Shown here: positions 9,502 to 21,424 of the stretch, piece after piece
How positions within the stretch are numbered: the stretch's first letter is position 1
Layout: every line of letters starts with the position of its first letter
NCBI GenBank assembly: GCA_902651635.1
Contig: CACRSC010000092.1
Span: 16,846 to 80,845, forward strand
Source of the DNA: Mastigamoeba balamuthi
Taxonomy: Eukaryota; Evosea; Mastigamoebida; Mastigamoebidae
Length of the DNA: 64,000 nucleotides
Reading direction: 5' to 3'
The notes under the pieces: model-generated
What the model was told of the DNA's origin: nothing
The model's input: only the letters and a program-made list of their open reading frames with translations
Databases searched by the model: none
Position numbers and translations under genes: made by a program

Positions 9502-11898
9502 TCAGCAGCGGGGCGCCGCCTGGGCCGCGACCTTGTCGAGGGCCATGCCGTTCTTCATGGCGGCCAGCAGCCCCGACCTGTACTTGGCCACGTCGGCCCG
9601 CAGCGCCTCGACCATCGCGGCGGCCCTCCTGATGCCCTCGCCGTGCCTCCTCGTCAGCTCCGCCGCCGCCTTGAGCGTCTCTGCCGCCTGCACCCTCAGG
9701 CGCTCGCCCTCGTACGCCATGCTCTGGCACTCGGCCGCCAGCCGCACGCTGGCCTCGCGCAGCTCCTTGGCCGCGGCCTCGCCCGCAGCCACCGCCTGCT
9801 CCTTCTTGGCCGCGATCTTGCCCTGCTTCTCCACAAACGCCGCGATGCGCGCCTTGAGCGACTGCCCACGCGCACAGACGCACAGGCACACAGGCACACA
9901 GGCACACGAGCTGCGGTGAGGCCACTGCGGGAGCCGAGGGTGAGGGGCGAGAACGGCTGCGCACGCGCATGTCGGTCTCGATCTCGCGGGACTTGGCCTC
10001 GAGGGCGGACATCTCGAGCATCTTGTGCTTGTTGCCCTTGTTGATCTCCTTGCACTTGGCCATGTCCCGCTCGATCCTCCCGTACAGCTCCGCGTGCTTC
10101 CCAAAAAGCTGTGCGCATCCAGAGGCGGCACTGTCAGACCAACTGATACGTTCATCACCCCCTGTGCGCAGCAACTGTGCTGCGCTGTGCTTTTGCTATG
10201 CTGCTGTGCTGTGTTGTTGTGTCTGCACAGCGTGTGTGGGTGACCTGTTTTGCACTGCTCGTGCCGTGGAGCTGCTGTGCTTGCGTTTGTTGTGCTGATG
10301 CGTAGCTGCTGTGCTGTTGTGTCTGCACGCGTTGACGTGATGCGCGTGTTGTGTGTGTTGTGTGTGTTGTGTGTGTTGTGCTGCTGCTGTGGTTGTGTGT
10401 GCCTGTATGGAGAGTACCTTCTCCAGCTTGTCGATGACCTCTATGCGTGCGCTGAGCATGTGGCAGCGCTGCGAGCACGCGTCCCCCGCGGCCCTCTCCG
10501 CCTCGATCCTCTGCCGCAGCTCCGCCAGCCTCAGCCGCATCTGCTCCGGCGGCTCCGTCAGCTGCTCCTTCAGCTGCTGGCACTCCTGGTCCAGCGCGTA
10601 CTCTGCAAACTCGTCGTCCTTCTGCGCTCCCCCCCATCGCCCGTCAGCCCCCCAACCACCGCGTCTCGGTCAGTTCTCCCCCGTGTTTGAAGCGGGTTAC
10701 GGACGATTTTGGCCTGGGCCTGGTTGAAGGCCTCCATGATGTCGTTGTGCTTGGCCTCGTCCTGGTCCTTCTGGAGGATCTTGGCCTGCACGCGCTCCTC
10801 GAGGGTCGCGTGCTGCGCCTTGAGCTGCGCCGTCGCAGAGCGCTCGGCCTCGGCCTCGGCCTGCAGGCCCGTCAGCTGGTCCGACATCACGTCGATCTCC
10901 TGGCGCAGCGTGTCCACCGCCACGAGGCTCCGCTCAAAGTAGTCCAGCTGCACGGCCAGATTCCCGATACGCAAATCGCGGGATTCCAGGATTCTGATTA
11001 GATACGGGGGAGGGGGAAGATACGGGGATCTCGGGGAGGCGCGCCTTGTCGCCCCACTGGACGGTGAGCTTGTGGGACTCGTGCTCGCGGTACTTGAGGA
11101 GGGAGGCGAGGCGCATGAGGATGGCGTTGGTGCGGGACTTGTCGCCCTGGACGATCATGTCGCGGAGGGGCTCGAAGTCGTCCTGGCCGCAGTAGTGGCA
11201 GAGCTTCATCCTGCGCAGCACAGCACACACACACACACACACGTCAGCATAAGTATAGAGCCAGCACAAGCACAACACACGCCAGCACAGCACAAGCACA
11301 CAGCCAGAACAACACAGGCCAGCACGTCACGTGCCAGCACAGGGCAGCAGGCCAACATCTCGACACAGAGGGGTACAGAGGGGCGGTGTGTGCAAGGGAA
11401 GAGGGAGTGGAGGAACGGCCTCGGTGGCGCCAAACAGGCAGCAGGGCCAGAGGAGACCGGAGGGAGGAGGTACAGCCGCTGTGGCCTGCTGCCACACCGC
11501 CAGCACACAGGGCAGCACACACCCCGCAGAGCAGCTGCCAGAGGAGGAAGAGATGGAGGAGGGCAGAGGGGCCGGTAGCACAGAGCGGGTAGAGAGAGAG
11601 GGCAGCAGACAAACAGAGCAGAGCAGAGGCAGGGGGGGGGGACGCACGCGTATTTGATGAAGGCGAGCTCGGGGATGGCGTCGCGGTGGAGCTCGTAGGA
11701 GGTGGCCTCGAAGGGGGGCTCGAAGTGGCTGAAGTCGATGTTCATGACGACCTGCAGCGTCTTCTCGCAGACCTGCCGCACCACCTCCGCACGAGCGCCC
11801 ACGTCCTCCGCCTTCTGCCCGCCCCCGGTCCCCGGCTCCCCCAGCAGCACCCGGATGTGCCGCGCCAGGTCCTTCTGCTTCAGCGGTGAGCACGCCAT
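9502..11898 (-). CDS. NUF2: Kinetochore protein Nuf2
   Basis: Six exons (11898-11648, 11210-11024, 10947-10705, 10621-10418, 10108-9965, 9861-9502) give 462 aa, close to the usual ~450-465. Residues 1-160 match a Nuf2 calponin-homology head: CEKTLQVVMNID, then HRDAIPELAFIKYAMKLC, a DDFEPLRDMI segment, and RTNAILMRLASLLKYREHE, the 'iLSaiINFlkFRe' signature. The remainder is a long heptad-rich coiled coil (LRQEIDVMSDQL to LRADVAKYRSGL). Nuf2 pairs with Ndc80/Hec1 in the NDC80 complex that binds spindle microtubules. All five introns are GT-AG. Intron 1 is 437 nt with a CA microsatellite near 11221; intron 4 (10109-10417) is rich in GTGTTGT repeats; intron 2 (10948-11023) belongs to the AT-rich GATATT/GGAATC class. 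Start: first Met in the frame feeding the CH-domain helices. Confidence 0.85.
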
Positions 11899-12302
11899 CG
11901 GTTGCTGCGCGTCCTCTTGTCTGTGTGTGGGTTGTGTTTTAACAACTACAATTGGCGCCAAAAACTCGGCACCAATCTCTGCCAGATATTTGCTCTCCAA
12001 ATCTGGGAAATCATTTTTCAAACGGTGGAATCACATCGAATGCAGATGCTATTTGTGCTCCGCCTTACTCACCGCTGATCTCCTCTCGTTCTGCACGTAG
12101 AGCTTCCACACATATTCCAAAATGAGGATCCGTCCAGCCCAAACAACGAAAAGAGGACCCACGAATCAAGGTGGTTTCTTAGATCGAAAAGGAACTGTGT
12201 TCTGCTGTGGCAGAACAGGCCTCGATGACCCCGCAATGAACGCTCCCCTCATCACCTCATGCCACGCGAGAGATCTTTTCCCAGTTCTCTATTGCCCTTG
12301 GT

Positions 12303-12851
12303 GTGGCGATGGTGCGTCCTCTTCGTCCTCTTCCTGCTCTTCCTGCTCTTCCTGCTCCGCAGGCTGCGCCGGATCGCTCAGTCCGCCTGTTCACCTGCGT
12401 GGACAGATGGTGTGCTGACAGAGATGTCGAGAGGAGGCTGAGGACCGCAAACGGAGGGCAGACTGCGGCATATCTAAAACTCGAGGGTTTCATCACGCAT
12501 GCCAAGAGAGGCCCGCTCACCCCCCGGGGCGAGTTCAGCCTCACGGACTGGGTCGCGAATCATGACTCCTCAGTGACGCTGAAGCGCCTCGAGCTCTCGT
12601 ACGGAGTTCAGGCTCTCATTGTCATAGAGAATGGGCAGAGCAGAGTGCTCATCTACGGGATCATCTTGTCAAACCACAAGGAGCGCCAGGCAGCCTACGA
12701 CTGGGACCCCAGGGAGTGGGTGAAGGCCGTGGAACACTGGGACAGCCTGCATGAATCAATCGCGCAAGCCCTGAGACCAAGCAGTGGCTCAGACGATGCC
12801 GGTCAGTCACCACAGGCTCCACAGCCACCACAGAACGCCAGTAAACTCTAA
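12303..12851 (+). CDS. Hypothetical protein, possibly PH-like
   Basis: The frame is open from 12303 and its last ~120 residues look protein-like (from YLKLEGFITHAKRG to ESIAQALRPS), ending in a Ser/Gln/Pro-rich tail. The beta-rich order followed by a C-terminal helix WDPREWVKAVEHW is reminiscent of a pleckstrin-homology fold, but the match is weak and I do not assign a function. The first ~45 codons are low complexity (Pro/Leu/Ala). A plausible short intron ends at the CAG just before ACTGCGGCATAT (~12465), so the real 5' exon is uncertain. It is divergent from NUF2, with 400 bp between the starts. Confidence 0.4.
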   Translation: MAMVRPLRPLPALPALPAPQAAPDRSVRLFTCVDRWCADRDVERRLRTANGGQTAAYLKLEGFITHAKRGPLTPRGEFSLTDWVANHDSSVTLKRLELSYGVQALIVIENGQSRVLIYGIILSNHKERQAAYDWDPREWVKAVEHWDSLHESIAQALRPSSGSDDAGQSPQAPQPPQNASKL

Positions 12852-12950
12852 GGGGCAGGCGAGCCCGACTTACATTGGAGGTAATGAAATGCCGCATGCG
12901 AGTGTGTGTTGTGTGTGTGCTGAGGGGTAGCTGTGTGGCTGCTGCTGCTG

Positions 12951-14391
12951 CTACACGAGCTGCTGCTGCTGCCGCTGCTGCTTGCTGGGGGAGCCGATGA
13001 ACTCCTGGACGGGGCCGAGCACGCGCCTGTTGGCGTCCCAGGCCCAGATGAGGTCGAGGTGCGCGTACTCCTTGACGCAGAGCTCCGAGACGGCGCACCC
13101 GCGGGCCCTGAGCTCGCGCGCGAGCCTGCCGCCGTCGCAGATGTCGTCCTTGAGCCCCCAGACGACGTCGACGGGGCAGCGCGCGTCGATGCTCGGCACC
13201 GCGAACGCCTCGCCGTCGCTGCCGTCTGCTGCGACCCTGCAGACGCAGCCCCGCCGCAGGCTGGCCATCCACTGCGCGATGAGCCGCGTGCTGACGGGCG
13301 CCGGCGTGAACTGGAAGCTGGCGGCCATGTGCTCGGGGCGCCAGAGCGCGTAGTGCCAGTTGAAGAGGTAGCTGAACATCCTGCTGCCCAGGTACATGAA
13401 CAGCGACGCCGGCGCCAGCGCCTGCACGACGTTCATCACGCCCAGGAACGCCCGGCGCCCGAAGAGCGCCTCGAGCGTCGGCGTGCCCGCCGCGGCCAGC
13501 AGGTCGACGGCGCAGCTGCCGCGGGGCTTGGAGACGAAGAACGCGGGCGCCAGCAGCACCAGCGAGCGCAGCTGCTGCGCCAGCTCGGGCCGCGCGCCCA
13601 GCCCGATGAGCGCCATGGCGCTGCCCTGCGAGTGGCCCACGTAGACGGGCTTGGCGGCCGTGGCGCGGGCGACGTACGAGACGATCGCGGGGAAGTCCTG
13701 CGTGCCGAGCTCCGTGAGCCCCCACGACCAGTACGCGTCCGACGCCGCCGACGGGCCCTGCGCCGACCGCCCGGGGAACGTCCCGCGCGTGTTGCCCAGC
13801 CACACGTCGAACCCCGCGTGCGCCAGCGTCTGCGCAAACGACGTAGTTCCCGTCCCCGTTACGTAGACGCCTGCAAATTTGAATCCGTCAGTTTGATATT
13901 CCCGAATCCTGCGATATTTTCCGCGATTCCGGAAAAAGGAGAATCTCCGCGGGATTGAAATCGGGGAATCTCGGGGGCGGACCTGCGCGCTGGAGCAGGC
14001 CGTGCTGCAGGATGACGGGCTGGCCGCGGGGCACGGGGCCCTCGTAGACCCTGTGGCAGACGAGCACGTGGCCGTCGGCGGTCTTGACCTCGTGCTCCTC
14101 GCACTGCAGCCCCGCCTGCCGCACCATCGCGGCCACCGAGACGCTCGCGCGCGGCACGGCCACCGCGCCGTCCTCCGTCTCGCCCGAGGGCGCGCTCTCG
14201 TCGCGCCGGAACCGCTGCGAGACGTCGCGCAGCGTCGCAAAGACGACGCAGACGCCGAGCAGTGCGCACGTGGCGCACGTGAAGGCCGCGCGGAGCAGCT
14301 CGTCGCGGAGCCCCGCCACGGGCCGGGTGGCCACGGCGGCGGCCCAGAGCGCCGCGCGCGCGGGCAGGAGCACCAGGGAGAGCAGCAGCAT
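12951..14391 (-). CDS. Acid-lipase-family alpha/beta hydrolase
   Basis: Two exons joined over a GT-AG intron at about 13870-13983. The N-terminal ~60 residues contain two hydrophobic segments (starting MLLLSLVLLPARAALWAAAV), so the enzyme is membrane-anchored or secretory. A family-typical lipase entry motif is visible (VILQHGLLQ), then FDVWLGNTRG, the nucleophile elbow GHSQGS, the catalytic Asp region VWGLKDDICDG and the His region EYAHLDLIWAWDA. This order is that of lysosomal acid lipase/gastric lipase, which hydrolyse triacylglycerol and cholesteryl esters; substrate is inferred only. The C-terminus has an unusual Gln run (KQQRQQQQLV) from a CTG repeat. The intron is one of the clearest examples of the AT-rich GATTCC/GGAATC class. 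Confidence 0.75.
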
Positions 14392-15146
14392 CGTGCGGGT
14401 GGCGGCTGGGGGCGTGGGAGTGCCTGCTGGCGCTGTAGTTATGAAGTGCTGATTTTCATTGTGCGGAGGTGGGGGAGGAGGAGAGTAGGCAGGCAGCCGG
14501 CTGTGGCTGTCGCGGCAGCCACGGGATATTTCGGATATTTGCCTGCCTTTTGCCCTGTTTGGGCAGCCCGCGCAAGGAAGATGCACTCGTCGCTGGATCT
14601 TCTCTGTGCCTACCGCACACCCTCACACCCGCACCCCGGCTGGTCCGCACCCCCTGCGAAAGCCCCGGTGTCGTCACCGGACACCCCGCCGAGGGCAGGA
14701 CAAAGCGAGTTTGGAGAGTGCCCCAACTTTGTTCTCCTCTCCCAACAGGCAGCACAGGCACACAAAGCAGCAGCCGTTGAATTCCGAGCGTTGGACCACC
14801 AAACGCACCCTTCTTCCGGTTCTTCTCGGCTTTTTCTGAGTTTGCCCCGCGTGGTGCCTATCGCCCCCGCCCCGCCGCCCCCCGCCGCCCCAATGCGCTG
14901 GAGTCTATGTCGGACGTCATCTCATAAGTGCAGCACGAGCGGGGTGTCCTGTGCAGTTGCTCAACGTTTGTGCGCTCTCTGTGTATCTCTGCCAAGGGTT
15001 GAGGCCAGACTCGCAATCCCTTTTTTATTGTGGCGCTATGCAGCGGCGAGGGGCATCCTTGGTTGCTTGCTTGCTTGCACTGATTGTACTATCCCCTCTG
15101 CAGTTGTTATGTTCTGCCCGTTTGTGTGCTCTGCTGCGCTTCTCCT
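14392..15146. other. Intergenic region
   Basis: About 750 bp between the lipase start and the SAC1 stop, both genes on the minus strand. It includes a poly-C/G patch at 14865-14895. It presumably contains the lipase promoter and the SAC1 terminator. No conserved element is recognised. Confidence 0.4.
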
Positions 15147-17640
15147 CTAGTCGGACTTCTTGGTCGACGGCAGCGAGGGGCGGGCCACGAGGCGCGGGTT
15201 GTTGACCAGCGAGCGCCCGTTGCGCTTGGCGATGCTGACGACGCCGAAGAAGTTGGCCACGATGGCCGCGGCCACCGCCAGGCGCACGAGCAGCCCCGTC
15301 TCGGGCCCGTACCTGACGAGCGCCACGGCTGCCAGGAACAGCGCCACGACGGCCACGACGAGCATGACGGCCAGCGTGCTGCTCCCGGCCCCGGCGTAGG
15401 GCGAGGGGGCCGAGGGCGAGGGGTGGTAGAGGCCCAGCCAGAGGTTGTACGCGTCCTGCTTGGCCCCGTCGTAGAAGTTGTTGAGCACGTAGCGCATCGC
15501 GCTGTTGGTGCCGTCGGCCTTCATACCCATCAGCGTCCGCTTGCCCGTGCGCGTGATGTCCGTCTTGAGCGCCCCCGTGCCGCTGTACTGCGTGCTGATG
15601 CAGTCGGCGTTGTCCGCCCACACTGCAAAGGCGTTCAGCACCGGCCCAGACCCCCAAAAAAGTGCTTTCCTTTTTCTTTTGATTCCTCTTTTTAAATATT
15701 TGAACCAGCACCACAAATCGCGATTCCCGATAATATCTCCTGTGGACAGTACTAAGAGGAAATGGGGGAAGGGAGGTTGGAACACGCAGGGAGCAAGCAC
15801 GGTTGGCGCACGGTTCTTGAAGATGAAGTCGAACTGGCGGTTGCCGGCGAGGTTTGCCGTGGCCGCCAGGACGCCCATCCGGCGGAGCTGCTTCTCGAGC
15901 GACTCGAACGCAAGCAGGCCCTGCACCACGTTGGTCCTGTCGAGGTTGTCCACGCAGTTGGTGCGGAACGACCCCGTCTGGCTCTGCGCCTGCTTGCCGT
16001 CCGCGCCCGCGTAATAGAACCCGAAATCATCGAGATCCTGGAATCAACACGGGAGATACGCAAATCTCAGTATCGCAAATCCTCGGGGGAGTGTGGATAT
16101 CGCCCAGGGAATCAATCGGACCTTGCGGAGGTTGTCGACGAGGATCGAGAGCCTGGCGGTGCTCTTCTTGCACTCCTTGTGGAAGTCGAACGCGACGTAG
16201 TGGATGTTGTCGTTGCCCAGGCGGCGCACCTGCGAGTCGTACTCGTTGGCCAGCACGAGCTCGCCGCCCTTGTGGTCGACGAGGTTCACGCACGTCACCC
16301 TGCCGTACTTCTCGAGCAGCTCCTCAAAGTGCGTCTTGAACGCCTCTGCCTGCACTCCGGCACGCAAAAATCAATTGATATTCCCGACCGCGAAATCCCG
16401 AAAATATCGGGCGAGGAGGAATCTCGGAGTATCTCAGCGAGGCAATTGAACGCACCGATACGGCGCTGGGCTGGGTGAGCGTGGGGCGCGGCTTGTACTG
16501 GAGGTTGGGCAGCTGCTCCCAGAAGACGGGGATGGAGCCGCGGATCTGGACGAGCGAGGCGACCGCGCCGTCGGGGCCGAGGGCGAGCTGCTCCGTCTCG
16601 ACAAAGTTGGCCGTGCAGCCCATCGCGTCGACGCCGCGCATGAACAGCCGCGTGCCCGCCCGGAACCTGCTGCGCCGCGACACCAGCCCCAGTGCGAACC
16701 TGCGGCCACCGAGCTCCACCTCCTTCCTGCCGGCGACTGCCCGAATAGGGGGCAGAGAGGGGAACAGAGAGAAGAAGAACCAGGGGCAGACGTACAGACG
16801 CCCGTTTGAGAGAAGAACAATTGATTCGTAGCGCAATTTGATGTGACGGGGGAGGCAAAACGGAAACAAAGGAAGGGATCGCACAGCCAAGGAAGAACGG
16901 CACGACCCACGCGTCCGCCTGCGCGTCGATCAGCGGCTGCACCAGCGCGCGGTTCCAGAAGAACCTCGTGTCCGCCTGCCGCGGCCCCCCGGGGGCGTCA
17001 GCAACCGAGCGAGGAGGCGAGGCACACAGGCGCGCGCTCGGCGTGACGTGTCCCCCACAGTAATTCTGCCTGCGCCCAAACGGGGAAATGCCTGCGTACG
17101 CGCTGCCAGAGGGGCGCCTGGCGCTGCTCGGCGGTCAGCGACGCCGCGGCCTGCGCGCAGAGCGTCGCGTCCCAGTCGTCGGCGTAGTACATCGAGCGCA
17201 CGGCCAGCATCTCGCGGACGAGCGCCATGTAGCGCTCCTCGTCGGCGCGCTGCTGCTCCGTCAGCGCCGGCCGCTGCGACGGCGGCGCCACGCAGACGAC
17301 GTCGAACGCGTCGGCGCGCCACAGCCTGCGCGGCACGTCGCCGACGGCCGTGCGCCGCGTCACGACGACGACGTGGGCGCCCGCCAGCGTCGTCACGAAC
17401 CCCACGACGCCGTACGCGGCCCTGCGCACGGCCCCGGGCACCTCGGGCGGCTGGCCTTTGATGCGACACGTGTCGCGTCAGATGACGTAACTACACGTCA
17501 TAGAGCGGGCGCAACTGGTGAGGGAGAGGCGGTCGAGCGGCTGCGAGCGGTCGATGACGAGCGAGGAGCCGCCGCGGGTGGGCGTGAGGACGATGGCGCG
17601 GTCGGAGACGCGCATGTCGAGCTCGGTGCAGAGCGCCATG
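15147..17640 (-). CDS. SAC1: SAC1 phosphoinositide phosphatase
   Basis: About seven exons encode an ER/Golgi-type phosphatidylinositol-phosphate phosphatase. The catalytic loop reads [15 protein letters not shown] (CX5R-T/S), next to GSFRTNC and [16 protein letters not shown]. Other SAC-domain blocks are [40 protein letters not shown], and the tail [25 protein letters not shown]. The C-terminus has two transmembrane segments ([18 protein letters not shown] and [18 protein letters not shown]), as in ER-resident Sac1, and ends in a Lys-rich KKSD tail that resembles a retrieval signal. Start [18 protein letters not shown] at 17640. Introns near 16030-16120 and 16358-16457 are AT-rich; the last, near 15640-15820, is AT-rich at one end. 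Confidence 0.85.
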
Positions 17641-20065
17641 GCGTCCTGTCGGTGGGAAGGTGGGGGGTTGGGGGGGATGGGGCTGGGGCTGCTGCTGCGC
17701 GCGTTGGGGGGGAGTTGTGTTTGCGAGTTCGAGATACCCGGATATCCTCCTGCGAGTCACGGCGAAGATACCGGTATCTTCGCCACATCCGGTGAGTAAT
17801 CCCGTCCCGTGGCAGTGAAACTAACCTCCACACCCGTTGCATCTTTAATGAACGCCCTCATCCGGACAACGCCGTTTGTCAGGGTCTGTGAGATACCTTT
17901 CCCAAGCTGGTGTTCTACTAAGAGAATTGTTTGTTCATCTTAACCACTCTGCTTCAGCGAAACTGATTAGGTCTGATTGGCGAGAAAATAGGAATTCAAA
18001 TTGCTCCATATATTTCAATTGCTCATTCAATGTGATTCATTGCATGAATCAGGATTTGGGTACCAATTGCAATCTGTAAAGAAAGATATGAAGATTTTGT
18101 TCCAGTGATTTCCAGATACCAATTCCAAATTCCTTCTCTATAAATTCTTTTTCTGATTGCATTAAACCCTCTTAACTGGTGGTCTGAACATAGAACTCAA
18201 AAATGATTTGTAGAAATTAAAAGCAGATCATCATAACCCTGGCCCCCCCCCTTCTTTTAGCTTCGTAGACCTGTAAAGCATGCTTCTAAGTGGGTCTAAG
18301 AAAAGTATAAAGTGCCTCACAGGGGTGAGGACTTGTTCATTCCCTTTTTACAGGATCATATTTTATTGCAGAATCAGAGCAGTACAACATTTCCTTCACT
18401 TCAATTGACTATTCCCATTTCTGTTATTAATTCTTACTTTTATAGCAATATATAAATTGTTGGTGCCATTTTCACCCAGTTAGATAAGAGCTTCAAGGCC
18501 TATTGCAGTATCTTTAGACTCTTAGACAAAGATAAAAACGATGCCATAGAAGTTGGAATTGGATGTGAACTCATTTGCATTTGCAAGTACATTATTCTTT
18601 ACTATTGGAAAAGACTGCTGTAGTTGCTAATGGAGGGAAGAGATTAGAAGAGGGTATCATATGACTGAATATGAGATGACATTTTGATGGTTTTCCGAAA
18701 TGTTATGTTATTGTACCATTTGTACTAATATAATGTAACTCAAATAAAAACAAGAACTGAACAGAATAATACAAAACAAATTTGATTGTGCTCATTTTTG
18801 AAAAGGTTTGCTTTTTAATTCCCTGGCTATTACTGTCATCTAGGATAGGAAGTGGTGAATAAATCCTGATCTCGGATTGGGAGTGGCGTTCTTGAATTTA
18901 TCATCTTAGACATGTATCCATTATCTTTATAAGATTTATTCGGGAAGTATATAAGTCTATCAGATTTCTTATTTAGGTATAATTTCTTTTTGATGCAGTA
19001 AGTCAAGGGATAAGAAGGGTTGTTTCAGAGAAAATCACCCCTTCACTGGGATTTTACACATAATAAGCAAGCAGATCTGTAGCATCTGTCAGAATGCTAT
19101 TACTATTTTTCCCGAATATTCTCCAATCAGCCTGCCCGAGGATACCCCTCTCACTGTTCCAAGATGGCTTATGATGATTTATCACTCTCTCTCTCTATCC
19201 TGAACTGCATCTTCACAAAAGAAGCTCGTGCATGCGTTTTTAGCATCATGTTATTTGTCCATTATACAGAAATGCCATTCCTTCTGATCCTGCCTTTCTG
19301 TATGTTGTGTTTTCCATTGTGAGCTGTGAGTGAGATACAATAATCTCAATATTAATACATGAAATTTGGGCCAAATCAATACCATTCTGCTCATTACAGA
19401 ACTTCGAAGCACACAAAATCTGCACTATTGGTGGGGTTGTGCAGACCTGAGAGCAATAAAAAGTCTTGCCAACGCCAGATGCTGTGGGCCAGAGGTTCTT
19501 TTCCGCCTTTGGAAATCCGGAGTTGCAGAGACCCGTACGCACTTATCTTCACGACCCATCCCCATAAGGGTTGGGTAGCAGTGAGTCGAAATTGGGTGTG
19601 TTGAATCCCGCAGCATGCAGTGGGCCGAGTGTGCCAAACGCGGACAGGAAATTCCCGTCAGGAATTCACGCCCGATAAAAAATGACCTGCGACCGATGGC
19701 CTCGCACAATCTGCCGGATACCAGAACGGAGTCTCCTGCTCTGGTCACATTGCACACGGACTCGGCCTGCGCCCCACCCAGAGTGCCTGGGCACGGATGC
19801 ACAATGAGTTAACCACTGGCATCAGATCGTCAACCCAGCACCATCTTCGCAGACATGATTGCGGGTTATGAGAGCAACAGGCGCTGCTACGAGACATAAG
19901 GCAGACAAAGAGGGCATGATACAGAAAGGGTACATCACGTGCTATTTAGTCAGGCACTCGGGCGGCGTGGAAAAACCGATTCCCGTGCCGAGAGGAGCAA
20001 TCCGAACAGCCTTACACGGTTTGACCGCATCCGGACGGCTACCGGAACTCACTAGCGCGTCGCAG
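17641..20065. other. AT-rich gene-free island
   Basis: From about 17840 to 19560 the base composition switches abruptly to AT-rich, with no open frame longer than ~100 codons and no tRNA. A C9 run lies at 18243-18251. From 19560 to 20065 the composition drifts back. The start flank (17700-17800) contains an AT-rich element of the intron type with GATACCGGTATC-like dyads. I recognise no transposase, terminal repeat or target duplication. Confidence 0.6.
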
Positions 20066-20656
20066 TCACCACGGCACCGAGACCGAGCGCGGGCGACAGC
20101 AGCTGAGCGAGCGGCACCGCTCTATGCCCGCTAGGCGGGCGTGCAGGACTACGAGGAACTCGTCGACCTTGGGGAGGTCCGACGCCTCCCGGATGACCGC
20201 CGCGGCCCTCTTCGCCTGCTCCCTCGACGCGCGCCATGCAGCAGTCTCGTCGAGAGCCTTCTCCATGACCTCTCCGACCTCACTGAGAACCAGAGAGGTC
20301 AGCACGCGGGTCCAGACTCAATCGGTAGGAACAGAACTCAATATCATCGGAATTCAAACGTACACGAGTGTGGCTGCGAGCTCCTGCGCCTCACCCATGA
20401 GGTGGGCGCACCCCAGGCGGTGTGCCGCGTCGAGGATCTCGGACAGGAGGTTCGCCTTTGCCGCCAGGCGCAGCGCAGAGGCCAGCAGCTCCCTCTCGAG
20501 CTGCCTGAGGTGCTCACACTGCTTCGTGGGCCCACCGCGGCGCCCGATGACGCGGCGCACGCACGCGAGCACGCGCTTCGCTGCGGCCACGGGGCGTGCG
20601 TCGTGGACACGCTTGAGGGCCTCGAGCGTGCTGGAAAGTTCCTTGAGGGTGACCAT
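20066..20656 (-). CDS. Hypothetical helical protein, tandem paralogue A
   Basis: Two exons give ~173 aa. Exon 1 runs MVTLKELSSTLEALKRV to EAQELAATLV. A GTACGT donor and a TTCTCAG acceptor join it to exon 2, which starts EVGEVMEKALDETAAWRA and ends near CRPRSVSVPW. The protein is predicted almost entirely helical and is rich in Arg, Ala and Leu, with the block LRQLERELLASALRLAAKANLL. It has no signal peptide, membrane segment or known motif. The same two-exon gene occurs as paralogue B 770 bp upstream. Function unknown; a helical bundle or death-fold-like adaptor is possible but not shown. Confidence 0.6.
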
Positions 20657-21424
20657 TGGCGAGGGAGGGACGGTTATTTGGGTTGTGAGGAGATCCAGCA
20701 ATTTTCGTCAACACGGCTGAAGAAGGTTCTTCGGTACGGTTCGACGGAAATCAGCCTTGGCGCGGGTGCACAGCGACGCGGGTTATCGGGTGTCTGTCTG
20801 ATTGAGGCTCGCCGAGATGATAAACGGCAGAATCGGCGGAGTGCCAGAAAACGGCAATCCGTATGCTTCCACTTAAGGAATGAAAATGCACGACGGTCAA
20901 ATCACATGGATTTACGAGTTTGGTGTTCCTGACTGTGCGTCTGCATTACGGAATTGTACCAGGACAATGGATCAAAAAGTGAGTAACAACGGGGTTGAAC
21001 AAGGCCTTGTTCAAAATGATTCAATTTGACCCAATTTTCTTCTCATAAAAGAGACTCGGACTCGGCAGCCTATTTGAGAACTGCCACGAACAGAGGTGAT
21101 GCCAACCCCATGGCAGTTAGTTTCACAGATGTGCTTGAAGCAACCACAAACCCACCACATTTATGGCTGAGGGCATCTCACAGTTTCATAGCTTTCCCTC
21201 CCGGTGCTCCGGAGTTTATGTTCCATTATTTTAAGCACACATGTAATGCCAATAGTTGCCTGGGCACTGCCTGTGTAGTACGAAGAAGACATGATGCAAC
21301 CTGTTTAAACCGAGGGGTTCCGCATTTTCTCGACTGCATCATCAACCACCCCCGCGACAACCGCAAATTCCTGACACCGCATTCGAGCCGCCGCACCTGA
21401 CGCACTCTGGCATTCTGGGCGAAG
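20657..21424. other. Intergenic spacer, partly AT-rich
   Basis: Lies between the tandem paralogues A and B. The part from 20930 to 21350 is markedly AT-richer than its flanks. A 124-codon open frame at 21026-21400 (plus) has no recognisable protein features and no paralogue in the window. Confidence 0.4.

Noticed and set aside
10340-10400. GTGTTGT repeat as a CRISPR array or telomere-like array
   Set aside because: It is a simple microsatellite in a NUF2 intron without spacer structure, in a eukaryotic genome.
17840-19560. Organellar or viral insertion with genes
   Set aside because: I see no tRNA, rRNA, or open frame long enough to support either; only AT-rich composition is observed.
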